Shown here piece by piece: positions 31,039 through 39,886 of a DNA stretch of 64,000 nt (positions are counted from its first letter, which is position 1; every line of letters begins with the position of its first letter). Below the pieces are notes generated by a model, which was not told the origin of the DNA, searched no databases, and saw only the letters and a program-made list of their open reading frames with translations. Made by a program: the position numbers and the translations under genes. The stretch covers positions 55,511-119,510 of the forward strand of contig NZ_JOIJ01000014.1 of assembly GCF_000719975.1 (NCBI RefSeq), read 5' to 3'. The stretch is from Prauserella rugosa. GTDB lineage: Bacteria > Actinomycetota > Actinomycetes > Mycobacteriales > Pseudonocardiaceae.

Positions 31039-32241
31039 ATGCACGCGTTCTTCCGCGCCCGCCGGGCTCTGCAGTTGGCCTTGACCACGCACGCCCGCCG
31101 CCCGTGGACCGGACACCGCGTCTCGGTCCCCGGGTTCGTCGCGGGTTGGCTGACCTCCGAGCTCGCCCCGCACCTGCTGGCGCTCACCGCCGCCGACACC
31201 GCGGCCCACGTCGCCCGCCATCGGCGCTCGAGCGACCTGCCGGGACTGGCCATGGCCGCGGCGTCGGCGGCAGGCTCGGCGGCGCTGATCGCGTCCGCGC
31301 AGCGGGCACGCGGCGTCGTCGACGACGCGCTCACCGCGGCCCTGGGCCCCGACGAACGGGAGCCGGACGCCGCCGGGCTCGCCACGCCGTGGGGACGGAT
31401 CGTGAACCCGTTCAAGCTCGACACCGACGGAGTCCGGCGCGACCAGGACATCGCCTACGCGCAGGGTGGCCGCCGCTTCCTGCTCGACGTGTACCGGCCC
31501 GAGGAGGGCACCGAGAACGCGCCGGTCCTGCTGCAGATCCACGGCGGGGCCTGGATGACCGGGAGCAAGAACGAACAGGGCAGGCCGTTGATGCTGCACA
31601 TGGCCCGGCGCGGCTGGGTGTGCGTGGCCATCAACTATCCGCTGGCTCCCGCCGCGCGCTGGCCCGCGCACATCGTGGCGGCCAAACGCGCGCTCGCGTG
31701 GATCCGCGAGAACATCGCCGCCTACGGAGGTGACCCGTCCTACGTGGTCACCACGGGCGGCTCCGCGGGCGGACACCTCGCCTCACTACTGGCGCTGACG
31801 CCCAACGATCCGGCTCTGCAGCCAGGATTCACCGGCGCGGACACGAGCGTGCAGGCGTGCGTACCGCACTACGGCGTCTACGACTTCGCGGCCACCAGCG
31901 GGTCCCGCGCGAGCGCGGCACGCATGCGCGGCATCCTCGCCCGGCACGTCATGGGCCCCGATCCCACCCACGACGACTACGTCGCGGCCTCGCCGCTGGA
32001 CCGGATCACCGACGCCGCCCCGCCGTTCTTCGTCATCCACGGCGACCAGGACAGCCTCGTGCCCGTCCGCGAAGCACGCCGATTCGTCGAGGCGTTGCGC
32101 GCGACCAGCCACCGGACCGTGGCCTACGCCGAGATCCCCGGGGCCCAGCACGCGTTCGACATCTTCCCGTCGATCCGCAGCGCCCACGTGCTGCACGGCG
32201 TCGAACGGTTCCTCGACTGGGCCCACACCCACCGCGAGTGA
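31039..32241 (+). CDS. Alpha/beta hydrolase, LipC/HSL-like esterase
   Basis: A 400-residue serine esterase. A long alpha-helical N-terminal region (about residues 1-110) with a hydrophobic stretch precedes the hydrolase core. The core has the oxyanion motif HGGAWMTGS, nucleophile elbow GGSAGGHLAS, acid HGDQDSLVP and His in GAQHAFD. It resembles mycobacterial LipC-type carboxylesterases. It is divergent from the igr-type operon, whose KstR box it may share. Steroid ester cleavage is a guess; a housekeeping lipid esterase is equally possible. Confidence 0.8.
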   Translation: MHAFFRARRALQLALTTHARRPWTGHRVSVPGFVAGWLTSELAPHLLALTAADTAAHVARHRRSSDLPGLAMAAASAAGSAALIASAQRARGVVDDALTAALGPDEREPDAAGLATPWGRIVNPFKLDTDGVRRDQDIAYAQGGRRFLLDVYRPEEGTENAPVLLQIHGGAWMTGSKNEQGRPLMLHMARRGWVCVAINYPLAPAARWPAHIVAAKRALAWIRENIAAYGGDPSYVVTTGGSAGGHLASLLALTPNDPALQPGFTGADTSVQACVPHYGVYDFAATSGSRASAARMRGILARHVMGPDPTHDDYVAASPLDRITDAAPPFFVIHGDQDSLVPVREARRFVEALRATSHRTVAYAEIPGAQHAFDIFPSIRSAHVLHGVERFLDWAHTHRE

Positions 32242-32253
32242 CGCGAGCCGCTG

Positions 32254-32416
32254 GGTCGTGTCTGATGATCCTCCGCCGTCGCGAGCGGGGATCAGCGTGG
32301 CCCCCTCGCAAGGCGGAGGGAAGCCCTCGTACCGGGTCGCGCTCGGGCTTTCCGACAACGCAGCGAGGGGCCGCGCTGGCCCCGCGCAGCAGGCGACGGG
32401 ATTGTCAGACGCGACC
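32254..32416. mobile_element. MITE-like 163-bp element with terminal inverted repeats
   Basis: The ends GGTCGTGTCTGA (32254-32265) and its imperfect complement TCAGACGCGACC (32405-32416) extend as a broken inverted repeat of about 35 bp. Internal sequences are also complementary: CAGCGTGGCCCCCTCGC against GCGAGGGGCCGCGCTG. It encodes no protein, lies between convergent genes, and its right end reaches the last base of the fadE34 stop codon. GGTCGTGTCTGA resembles ends of IS5-type elements. No clear target duplication was found, so it may be only a large bidirectional terminator. Confidence 0.45.
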
Positions 32417-34599
32417 TAGTGCCGTGGCAGTCCCAGAATCCGCTGGGCCACCACGTTCGACAGCACCTGTGTCGTGCCGCCCGCGATGCTCAGGCACCGG
32501 GTCAGCAGGAACTCGTGCTGCGCCGCTCCGGGCGGCCCCGAGGTGAGCACCCCGTCCTCACCCCACTCGTCGAGGGCGGCCTCGGCCACCTGCTGCCGGT
32601 GACGCACACCGAGCAACTTCTGCACGCTCGACTCGGCACCGGGCTGACCACCGGCGATCCTGCGCACCGCGTCGCGGACCCCGAGCATCGACACGGCACA
32701 TCCGTCGACGACCAACCCACCGAGTCGTTCCGGATCGATGCCCGGGTGCGCGGCCACCAGTTCCTCCACGGCCTCGCCCACCGCCGAGCCACCACCGAGG
32801 GCCACGCGTTCGTTGGCGAGGGTCGTGCGCGCGAGCGGCCAACCGCCGTGCACGGGGCCGACGACGTCGCGGTCGAGCACGAGGACGCCGTCGAGGAACA
32901 CCTCGTTGAACCGCGCCTCCCCGGTGATCTCCCGCAGCGGCCGCACCTCGATCCCCTCGGCCCGCATGTCGACGAGGAAGTACGTGATGCCGCGGTGCTT
33001 CGGGGCGTCGGGATCGGTGCGCGCCAGGCAGATCGCCCAGTCGGCCTCGTGCGCAAGAGAGGTCCACACCTTCTGCCCGGTCAGCCGCCAGCCCCCGTCG
33101 ACCCGTTCGGCCGACGTGCGCAGCGACGCCAGGTCGGAGCCCGCCCCGGGTTCGCTGAACAGCTGACACCACGTCAGCTCCCCGCGCAACGTCGGCAGCA
33201 CGAACCGTTCCCGCTGGTGCTCGTCGCCGTGCTGAAGGATCGTCGGCAACGCCCACGCGCCCACGACGAGGTCGGGCCGCGGCACCCCGGCACGCTCGAG
33301 CTCGGTGTCGATCACCAGCTGTTGCGCGGGCGTGGCGTCCAATCCGTACGGCCGCGGCCAGTGCGGGACGAGCGCGCCCGTGTCGGCCAACCGCCGCCGC
33401 ACGTACTCGGGAGTCGCGTCCGCCAGTTCGGCCGCGAGTGCGGCCGCACCGGCCCGGGTTCGCGCCAGGCTGGCCGTATCGATGACGTCCACAGTGGAAC
33501 CGGAGTGCGCGGCGGCGGGCTCGGCGTCCTCGGCGGGGTCCACGGCACAGGCTTCGACGTCGACGCCCACCCGGCGCCGCGCCCCCTCGAGGGTCAGCTC
33601 GCCGGCCCGCCTGCGCCAGCGCCGTGCACCACCGAGCCACTGCCGCAGTGCCACGGCCCGCCGCAGGTAGCGATGCGCGTCGTGCTCCCAGGTGAAGCCG
33701 ATCCCGCCGAGCACTTGGATACAGTCCTTGGCGGCGGCCACCGCCGCATCGGGAGCGCCCGCTGCCGCCACCGTGGCCGCCACGGTCAGTTGCTCGCGAT
33801 CCCCGGCATCGGCCGCCCGCGCCGCATCCCACGCCAGCGCCGCCGCCGACTCGGCCTGGCACAGCATCTCGGCACACAGGTGCTGCACCGCCTGAAAGGC
33901 GCCGACCGGACGGCCGAACTGTTCGCGCACGCGGGCGTGGTCACACGCCGTGCGCACGCACCAGGCGGCCACTCCCGAGGCTTCCGCGGCGACGAGGGTG
34001 GCGGCCAGCTCGGGGACCTCGTCGCTGCCGAGCACGGCCTCGGGCGCCACGGGTACCGCATCCAGCTCGGCCGTGAGCGCCGGCCGGCCGAGATCGAACC
34101 CGTCCGCCACCGTCAGCCGCACCCGCGCCGCCGGCACCGCGAACCACACCGGCGTCTCGCGCTGTTCCGCGGCGAGCACGAGCACGTCGGCGTCCCGATC
34201 GCCCATCAGCACGGGTGTCGTTCCCGAGGCCACGAATGCCGTGTCCCCGTGCCCGTCGTGCGCGACGACCGTTCCCGCCGACACGGCGACCGCAGCACGC
34301 GCGCCGCCGTCGACCAGGGCGGGAGCGAACTCCTTCGCCACGGGCGCCTCGGGCGTGCGCGCCAGCGCGAGGGCCGCCAGTGCGCTGCCGAACGCCGAGG
34401 GCGCAGCGAGCCGTTCGGCCGCCGCTTCCAGTCCGGCCGCGAGGTCGGCGACCCCCGACCCCGCGCCGCCGAGCTCCTCGGGTACGGCGACCCCGGGCAG
34501 GCCGATCCCGGCGATCGCCGAGCTCGGATCGGCCGCTCCCGCCGCGGCGGCGACGGCGTCGGCCAGGGCACGCTGCTCATCCGTCATCGCGATACTCAC
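32416..34599 (-). CDS. fadE34: Fused two-domain acyl-CoA dehydrogenase FadE34 (ChsE3)
   Basis: A 727-residue protein made of two acyl-CoA dehydrogenase units. The N-terminal unit ends with REQFGRPVGAFQAVQHL and KDCIQVLGGIGFTWEHDAHRYLR. The C-terminal unit has CQLFSEPGAGSDLASLRT, LTGQKVWTSLAHEADWAICLART and a terminal SIAGGTTQVLSNVVAQRILGLPRH. One chain thus replaces an alpha/beta pair such as FadE28-FadE29. It matches Rv3573c, which oxidises a C5-side-chain steroid acyl-CoA. The GTG at 34599 is 12 bp from the KstR box; an ATG four codons inside is the alternative. It is divergent from kstR. Confidence 0.92.
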   Translation of the reverse strand: MSIAMTDEQRALADAVAAAAGAADPSSAIAGIGLPGVAVPEELGGAGSGVADLAAGLEAAAERLAAPSAFGSALAALALARTPEAPVAKEFAPALVDGGARAAVAVSAGTVVAHDGHGDTAFVASGTTPVLMGDRDADVLVLAAEQRETPVWFAVPAARVRLTVADGFDLGRPALTAELDAVPVAPEAVLGSDEVPELAATLVAAEASGVAAWCVRTACDHARVREQFGRPVGAFQAVQHLCAEMLCQAESAAALAWDAARAADAGDREQLTVAATVAAAGAPDAAVAAAKDCIQVLGGIGFTWEHDAHRYLRRAVALRQWLGGARRWRRRAGELTLEGARRRVGVDVEACAVDPAEDAEPAAAHSGSTVDVIDTASLARTRAGAAALAAELADATPEYVRRRLADTGALVPHWPRPYGLDATPAQQLVIDTELERAGVPRPDLVVGAWALPTILQHGDEHQRERFVLPTLRGELTWCQLFSEPGAGSDLASLRTSAERVDGGWRLTGQKVWTSLAHEADWAICLARTDPDAPKHRGITYFLVDMRAEGIEVRPLREITGEARFNEVFLDGVLVLDRDVVGPVHGGWPLARTTLANERVALGGGSAVGEAVEELVAAHPGIDPERLGGLVVDGCAVSMLGVRDAVRRIAGGQPGAESSVQKLLGVRHRQQVAEAALDEWGEDGVLTSGPPGAAQHEFLLTRCLSIAGGTTQVLSNVVAQRILGLPRH

Positions 34600-34610
34600 G
34601 ACGCGAATTG

Positions 34611-34624
34611 TAGAACATGTTTCA
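34611..34624. promoter_or_regulatory. KstR operator between fadE34 and kstR (autoregulation)
   Basis: TAGAACATGTTTCA is a perfect TnnAACnnGTTnnA match, 12 bp from the fadE34 GTG and 190 bp before kstR. KstR is autoregulated in Mycobacterium. Confidence 0.85.
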
Positions 34625-34816
34625 CTTAACTGGGTGTAACCCGAGCATCGAATTCGGTCGCCGTTGGGTAGAGTACGACGCGGGAGTGGAACAGGTTCTG
34701 CACGAGCGCGCCGATCCGTCGACCACCCCACCGGACAGCATGCGACAACAACGATTCGACCACACGATTCGACAACCACCAGTCGACAACCACGAAACGC
34801 CGAGCAGGAGTCGTCG

Positions 34817-35461
34817 ATGGCCAGCAAGCCCAAGACACCGGCCCCCACGAAGGGCACCTCGCGGAGTTCGACCGCACTCGGGCCGATGGGCGGCGACGAA
34901 CCGGGAACGGCCGCGCAGCGCGACCGGCGCAAGCGCATCCTCGACGCGACCCTCGCGCTCGCCGCGAAGGGCGGCTACGACGCGGTGCAGATGCGGGCCG
35001 TGGCCGAACGCGCCGACGTCGCACTCGGCACCCTCTACCGCTACTTCCCCTCCAAGATCCACCTGCTCGTCTCCGGCCTGGCGCGTGAATTCGAACGCGC
35101 GCAGGAGAAGCTCGAACGCAGCAGCATCCCCGGTGACACCGCCACCGAACGACTCCTCGTGGTCCTCGGGCGCAACACCCGCATGATGCAGCGCGACCCG
35201 CACCTGACCGAGGCGATGGTGCGCGCGTTCATGTTCGCCGACACGACCGCCGCCGCGGAGGTCGAGCAGGTCGGCGCCATGATGGAGAACATGTTCGCCA
35301 AGGCCATGGGCATCGACGAACCCACCGACCACGACCGCGCCGTCTTCCACGTCATCGCCGACGTCTGGATGGCCAACCTGGTCGCCTGGGTCACGCGTCG
35401 CGCCTCGGCCGCCGACGTCGCCAAACGACTCGAACTGTCGGTCCACCTGCTCCTGGACTGA
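34817..35461 (+). CDS. kstR: TetR-family repressor KstR of sterol catabolism
   Basis: A 214-residue TetR repressor. The HTH is QMRAVAERADVALGTLYRYF, inside the strongly conserved RDRRKRILDATLALAAKGGYDAVQ...PSKIHLLV. The C-terminal part (VIADVWMANLVAWVTRRASA, then KRLELSVHLLLD) matches Rv3574. Mycobacterial KstR is released by 3-oxo-cholest-4-en-26-oyl-CoA, the FadD-activated CYP125 product. ATG 34817 follows a GAGCAGGAG site. The divergent arrangement with fadE34 is as in Mycobacterium. It presumably governs the nine boxes found here. Confidence 0.95.
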   Translation: MASKPKTPAPTKGTSRSSTALGPMGGDEPGTAAQRDRRKRILDATLALAAKGGYDAVQMRAVAERADVALGTLYRYFPSKIHLLVSGLAREFERAQEKLERSSIPGDTATERLLVVLGRNTRMMQRDPHLTEAMVRAFMFADTTAAAEVEQVGAMMENMFAKAMGIDEPTDHDRAVFHVIADVWMANLVAWVTRRASAADVAKRLELSVHLLLD

Positions 35462-35484
35462 GCAGCCACGCCCCCGACACGCGG

Positions 35485-35529
35485 ACGGCCACGGCCTGCG
35501 CTCCGATGGGGAGCACAGGCCGTGGCCGT
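35485..35529. terminator. Bidirectional terminator after kstR
   Basis: A perfect 14-bp inverted repeat (35485-35498 with 35516-35529), with extra pairing possible inside the loop. A CGTTTCTCCGTT tract follows. It lies between convergent kstR and the F420-type oxidoreductase. Confidence 0.8.
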
Positions 35530-35588
35530 TCCCGTTTCTCCGTTGCCGCTTCTCCGTGGGCCGCACCCGGGTCGGGTGCGGGCACGGG

Positions 35589-36422
35589 TCAGGAGTTGTA
35601 GCGCTGGGCGAAGGCGGCCAGCTCGTCCAGCTCGCGCAACGTGTCCGCCTCCGGGGCCGTCTCGAGCATGAACGTCACGTGGTCGACCCCGACCTCGGCC
35701 CAGCCTTCGATGGTCTTCTCGTCGGCGGGCGCGCCGAAGATCGCCATCGGCACGTCGGGACGCCCCTGGTCGGCGAACCACTCCTGAGCCTCCCGGATCG
35801 CCTCCGGCCGGGTGTGCGGGCGCGGCAGCCAACCGTCGCCGTAGGCGACCGTCCTGCGCAGCGCCGCCGCACTCTCGCCGCCGACGTAGATCGGGGGATG
35901 CGGCGAGCTGACCGGCTTCGGCCAGGCGTACACCGGATCGAAGTCCACGTGCGTGCCGTGGAACTCCGCCTGCTCCTCGGTCCACAGTGCCCTGATCGCC
36001 TGCAACTGCTCGTTCATCAACGCGCCGCGGGTGGCCGGGTCGGTGCCGTGATTGCGCATCTCCTCCCGGTTCCAGCCCACACCCACGCCGAGCACGAACC
36101 GTCCACCCGACACCAGATCGAGGCTCGCGGCCTCGTTGGCGGTGTGGATCGTGTCACGCTGGGGCAGCAGCGCCACCCCGGTGCCGACGGTGAGTGTCCG
36201 CGTCGCCGCGGCCGCCGCCGTCAGCGCCACGAACGGGTCGAGCGTGCGGTAGTACTTGCGGGGCAGGTCACCGCCCTCGGGAAACGGCGACTCCCGGCTG
36301 GCCGGAATGTGCGAATGCTCCGCCAGGAACAGCGAGTCCAGGCCGCGTTCCTCGAGCGCAGCACCCAGCCGGCCGGGCAGGATTCCCTCGTCGGTCACGA
36401 ACGTCGAGACACCAAACTTCAT
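35589..36422 (-). CDS. LLM-class F420-dependent oxidoreductase
   Basis: A 277-residue luciferase-like TIM barrel. MKFGVSTFVTDEGILPGRL and LFLAEHSHIP begin the barrel. VGTGVALLPQRDTIHTANEAASLDLVSGGRFVLGVGVGWNREEM is the signature of the TIGR03619-like F420 group. A related enzyme (Rv3520c) lies in the Mycobacterium sterol cluster, but this may equally be unrelated. Start ATG 36422; 11 further in-frame codons upstream are less likely. It is the last gene before the acyl-CoA mutase, same strand. Confidence 0.82.
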   Translation of the reverse strand: MKFGVSTFVTDEGILPGRLGAALEERGLDSLFLAEHSHIPASRESPFPEGGDLPRKYYRTLDPFVALTAAAAATRTLTVGTGVALLPQRDTIHTANEAASLDLVSGGRFVLGVGVGWNREEMRNHGTDPATRGALMNEQLQAIRALWTEEQAEFHGTHVDFDPVYAWPKPVSSPHPPIYVGGESAAALRRTVAYGDGWLPRPHTRPEAIREAQEWFADQGRPDVPMAIFGAPADEKTIEGWAEVGVDHVTFMLETAPEADTLRELDELAAFAQRYNS

Positions 36423-36522
36423 GTCCACCCCCAACCGACGAGACCCGCCGTGCATTCCCGGCCGTCACCGCCGGGAGTGATGCCTCACCGTGCCAGGCGT
36501 TGGCCACGAAGCGGCCCCGACG

Positions 36523-39500
36523 TCACACGTTGCGCCGGTACTGTCCGCCGACCTCGAAGAACGCGTCGGTGATCTGCCCGAGCGAGCAGACCCGCGCGGC
36601 GTCCATCAGCACGGCGAACACGTTCTCCCCGCGCGTGGCCGCCTCCCGCAGCCGCTTCAGCGCCACCTGCGCCTCCGCGTGATGCCTGCTCTGGAAGTCC
36701 TCGAGCCTGCGCAACTGCGAACGCTTCTCCTCCTCGGTCGCCCTCGCGAGTTCCACCTCGGCCTGCTCGGCCTCGCCGCTGGGATTGCGGAACGTGTTCA
36801 CCCCGACGATCGGCAGCTCCCCGTTGTGCTTGAGGCGTTCGTAGGTGATCGACTCGTCCTGGATCCGGCCGCGCTGGTAGCCGGTCTCCATCGCCCCGAG
36901 CACGCCCCCACGCTCGGAGATGCGTTCGAACTCGGTCAGCACCGCCTCCTCCACGAGGTCGGTCAGTTCGTCGATGATGAACGAGCCCTGCAGCGGGTTC
37001 TCGTTCTTCGACAGGCCCCACTCCTTGTTGATGATCATCTGGATGGCCATGGCGCGGCGCACCGAGCTCTCGCTCGGAGTGGTGATCGCCTCGTCGTAGG
37101 CGTTGGTGTGCAACGAGTTCGCGTTGTCGTAGAGCGCGCAGAGCGCCTGCAGCGTCGTGCGGATGTCGTTGAAGCTCATCTCCTGCGCGTGCAGCGACCG
37201 TCCGGAGGTCTGCACGTGGTACTTCAGCTTCTGGGACCGCTCCCCCGCGCCGTACCGCTCCCGCATGGCCACGGCCCAGATCCGCCGCGCCACCCTGCCC
37301 AGAACCGAGTACTCGGCGTCCATCCCGTTGGAGAAGAAGAACGACAGGTTCGGGGCGAACTCGTCGATGTCCATTCCCCTGGCCAAATAGGACTCGACGT
37401 AGGTGAACCCGTTGGCCAGCGTGAACGCCAGCTGGGAGATCGGGTTCGCCCCGGCCTCGGCGATGTGGTACCCGGAGATCGACACCGAGTAGAAGTTCCG
37501 CACCCCGTGGTCGATGAACCACTCCTGGATGTCCGACATCATCCGGAGACTGAACTCGGTGGAGAAGATGCAGGTGTTCTGCCCCTGGTCCTCCTTGAGG
37601 ATGTCGGCCTGCACCGTGCCGCGCACCTGCCGCAGCGTCCACTCGCGGATCTCGGCGGCCTCGTCGGCGCTCGGCTCGCGGCCGTGTTCGTCCCGGAAGG
37701 CGTCCATGCGCTGGTCGATCGCGGTGTTGAGGAAGAACGCGAGGATCGTCGGCGCGGGGCCGTTGATCGTCATCGACACCGACGTCGTGGGCGCGGTGAG
37801 GTCGAACCCGTCGTAGAGCGCCTTCATGTCGTCCAACGTCGCGATCGAGACGCCGGAGGTGCCGACCTTGCCGTAGATGTCCGGCCGCGTGTCCGGGTCG
37901 AAGCCGTACAGCGTGACCGAGTCGAACGCCGTCGACAGGCGCTTGGCCTGCGAATCGGACGAGAGGTACTTGAACCGCCGGTTGGTGCGGAACGCGTCGC
38001 CCTCGCCCGCGAACATCCGCGCCGGGTCCTCACCGTCGCGTTTGAACGGGAACACCCCGGCGGTGTACGGGAAGTAGCCGGGCAGGTTCTCCCGCCGCAG
38101 GAACGACACGAGCTCGCCCTTGTCCTTGTACCGTGGCAGCGCCACCCGCGGAATGCGGCTCCCGGACAGCGTGTCGCGCCACAGCGCGGTGCGGATCTCC
38201 TTGTCCCGCACCGTGAACGCCAGTTCCTCACCCCGGTAGGCCTCCGCGAGCTCCTCCCACCGCTCGAGCAGCGCGGCCGTCTCGGCATCCACATCGGACT
38301 CCGCACCGGCCACGAGCTCGTCGAGCGCAGCGGCATCGTTGCCGGACGCGGCGAGCTCGTCGCGGGCGATAATGAGGTGTTCGCGCCTGCGCACGGCGTC
38401 GGCCTGCCGCTCGGTCTCGGCGTGGTAGGCGCGGACCGTGTCGGCGATGTCGGCCAGGTACCGGGTGCGGTTCTGCGGGATGATCGTGGCGATGCGGGTC
38501 GACACCTTGCCCTCGACCGCGGGCAGCACCCCCGCCGACACCGACAATCCACTGCCGGCGAGCATGTCCCGCAGGTGCTGGTACAGAGCCGTCACCCCGT
38601 CGTCGTTGAACGTGGCGGCGCTCGTGCCGTACACCGGCATGTCCTCGGGGTCGGCGCCGAACGCCTCGCGGTTGCGGACGAGCTGACGGGCCACGTCCCT
38701 GCGGGCGTCCTCGGCGCCGCGCCGCTCGAACTTGTTGATGGCCACCACGTCGGCGAAGTCGAGCATGTCGATCTTCTCCAGCTGCGAGGCCGCACCGAAC
38801 TCGGGCGTCATGACGTACAGCGAGTGGTCGACGTGGTCGACGATGCCTGCGTCGCCCTGGCCGATGCCGGGCGTCTCGACGACGACGAGATCGAATCCCG
38901 CCGCCTTGCAGGCCAGCACCGCCTCGTCGAGCCCTTCCGGGATCTCGCCGCTGGTCGTGCGGGTGGCCAGCGACCGGAAGAACACCCGGTCGCCGTCGAG
39001 GCAGTTCATCCGGATGCGGTCGCCGAGCAGCGCACCGCCACCGCGGCGGCGGGTGGGGTCGACGGCGAGGACGGCGATCCGCAGCTTGTCCTCCTGGTCG
39101 CTGCGGAACCGCCGCACCAGTTCGTCGGTCAGCGACGACTTGCCCGAACCGCCCGTGCCGGTGATGCCGAGCACCGGCACGCTCCTGGCCTCGGCGGCCT
39201 GCGCGATACCGGTGTGCCACTCCGCGGGCAGCACGTTCTGCTGCAGCCGCGTGATCGTCCGCGACAGCGTTCGCACGTCCCCGGCGAGGAGATCGTCGAA
39301 CGCGCCGGCGTCGTTCTCGGCGAGGTCGACGTCGCACTCGCGGATCATGTGGTTGATCATCCCGGGCAGACCGAGCTCGAGCCCGTCCTCCGGGGAGAAG
39401 ATGCGCGCCACGCCACGCGAGTGCAGCAGGTCGATCTCGTCCTGGACGATGACGCCGCCACCGCCACCGAACACCTTCACGTGGCCCGCGCCCCGCTCGG

Positions 39501-39759
39501 CGAGCAGCTCCACGAGATACGTGAAGTACTCGACGTGCCCGCCCTGGTACGCGCTGATCGCCACACCCTGGGCATCCTCGGCGATCGCGGCCGTGACGAC
39601 CTCGTCGACGGAGCGGTTGTGCCCGAGGTGGATCACTTCGGCGCCCTGCGACTGCAGGATGCGCCGCATGATGTTGATGGAGGCGTCGTGCCCGTCGAAC
39701 AGGCTCGCGGCGGTCACGAACCGGACGGGGTGCACAGGCCGGTGCAGCTCGGTGGTCAT
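36523..39759 (-). CDS. icmF: Fused isobutyryl-CoA mutase IcmF
   Basis: A 1,078-residue single-chain mutase with the IcmF order. A B12-binding domain is N-terminal (FDGHDASINIMRRIL, with His24 as axial ligand). A MeaB-like G3E GTPase follows (P-loop GTGGSGKSS at 201-209, TRRRGGGALLGDRIRMN). The large mutase barrel is C-terminal, with VGTSGVSI and FSTEFSLRMMSDIQEW. IcmF interconverts isobutyryl- and n-butyryl-CoA with adenosylcobalamin; the GTPase protects the cofactor. This order separates it from methylmalonyl-CoA mutase (MutA/B). GGAGG precedes ATG 39759. Substrate (isobutyryl, isovaleryl or pivalyl) is not settled. Confidence 0.9.
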   Translation of the reverse strand: MTTELHRPVHPVRFVTAASLFDGHDASINIMRRILQSQGAEVIHLGHNRSVDEVVTAAIAEDAQGVAISAYQGGHVEYFTYLVELLAERGAGHVKVFGGGGGVIVQDEIDLLHSRGVARIFSPEDGLELGLPGMINHMIRECDVDLAENDAGAFDDLLAGDVRTLSRTITRLQQNVLPAEWHTGIAQAAEARSVPVLGITGTGGSGKSSLTDELVRRFRSDQEDKLRIAVLAVDPTRRRGGGALLGDRIRMNCLDGDRVFFRSLATRTTSGEIPEGLDEAVLACKAAGFDLVVVETPGIGQGDAGIVDHVDHSLYVMTPEFGAASQLEKIDMLDFADVVAINKFERRGAEDARRDVARQLVRNREAFGADPEDMPVYGTSAATFNDDGVTALYQHLRDMLAGSGLSVSAGVLPAVEGKVSTRIATIIPQNRTRYLADIADTVRAYHAETERQADAVRRREHLIIARDELAASGNDAAALDELVAGAESDVDAETAALLERWEELAEAYRGEELAFTVRDKEIRTALWRDTLSGSRIPRVALPRYKDKGELVSFLRRENLPGYFPYTAGVFPFKRDGEDPARMFAGEGDAFRTNRRFKYLSSDSQAKRLSTAFDSVTLYGFDPDTRPDIYGKVGTSGVSIATLDDMKALYDGFDLTAPTTSVSMTINGPAPTILAFFLNTAIDQRMDAFRDEHGREPSADEAAEIREWTLRQVRGTVQADILKEDQGQNTCIFSTEFSLRMMSDIQEWFIDHGVRNFYSVSISGYHIAEAGANPISQLAFTLANGFTYVESYLARGMDIDEFAPNLSFFFSNGMDAEYSVLGRVARRIWAVAMRERYGAGERSQKLKYHVQTSGRSLHAQEMSFNDIRTTLQALCALYDNANSLHTNAYDEAITTPSESSVRRAMAIQMIINKEWGLSKNENPLQGSFIIDELTDLVEEAVLTEFERISERGGVLGAMETGYQRGRIQDESITYERLKHNGELPIVGVNTFRNPSGEAEQAEVELARATEEEKRSQLRRLEDFQSRHHAEAQVALKRLREAATRGENVFAVLMDAARVCSLGQITDAFFEVGGQYRRNV

Positions 39760-39840
39760 GCCTCCAAAATACTTGGACTTCCTACTAATTCAAAGACGTC
39801 CGAGCCGGGCAACGACCGGGTTCGCCCGTGACGACCGTCT

Positions 39841-39882
39841 CTCCCGTGGTCGCGGCCGGCGCGCTACCGGCCGCCACGGGAG
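39841..39882 (-). terminator. Terminator of the conservon operon
   Basis: Nested stems CTCCCGTG/CACGGGAG (39841-39848, 39875-39882) and GCGGCCGG/CCGGCCGC (39852-39859, 39867-39874), loop 7 nt. It begins four bases past the cvnD stop. Confidence 0.7.
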
Positions 39883-39886
39883 GCCG

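Noticed and set aside
36614..36627. GCGAACACGTTCTC as a KstR box
   Set aside because: It lies in the icmF coding region, far from any start, and has no leading T; taken as chance.
36523..39759. Methylmalonyl-CoA mutase (MutA/MutB)
   Set aside because: The order B12 domain, GTPase, mutase in one chain is that of IcmF; MutA/B place the B12 domain at the C-terminus and have no internal GTPase.
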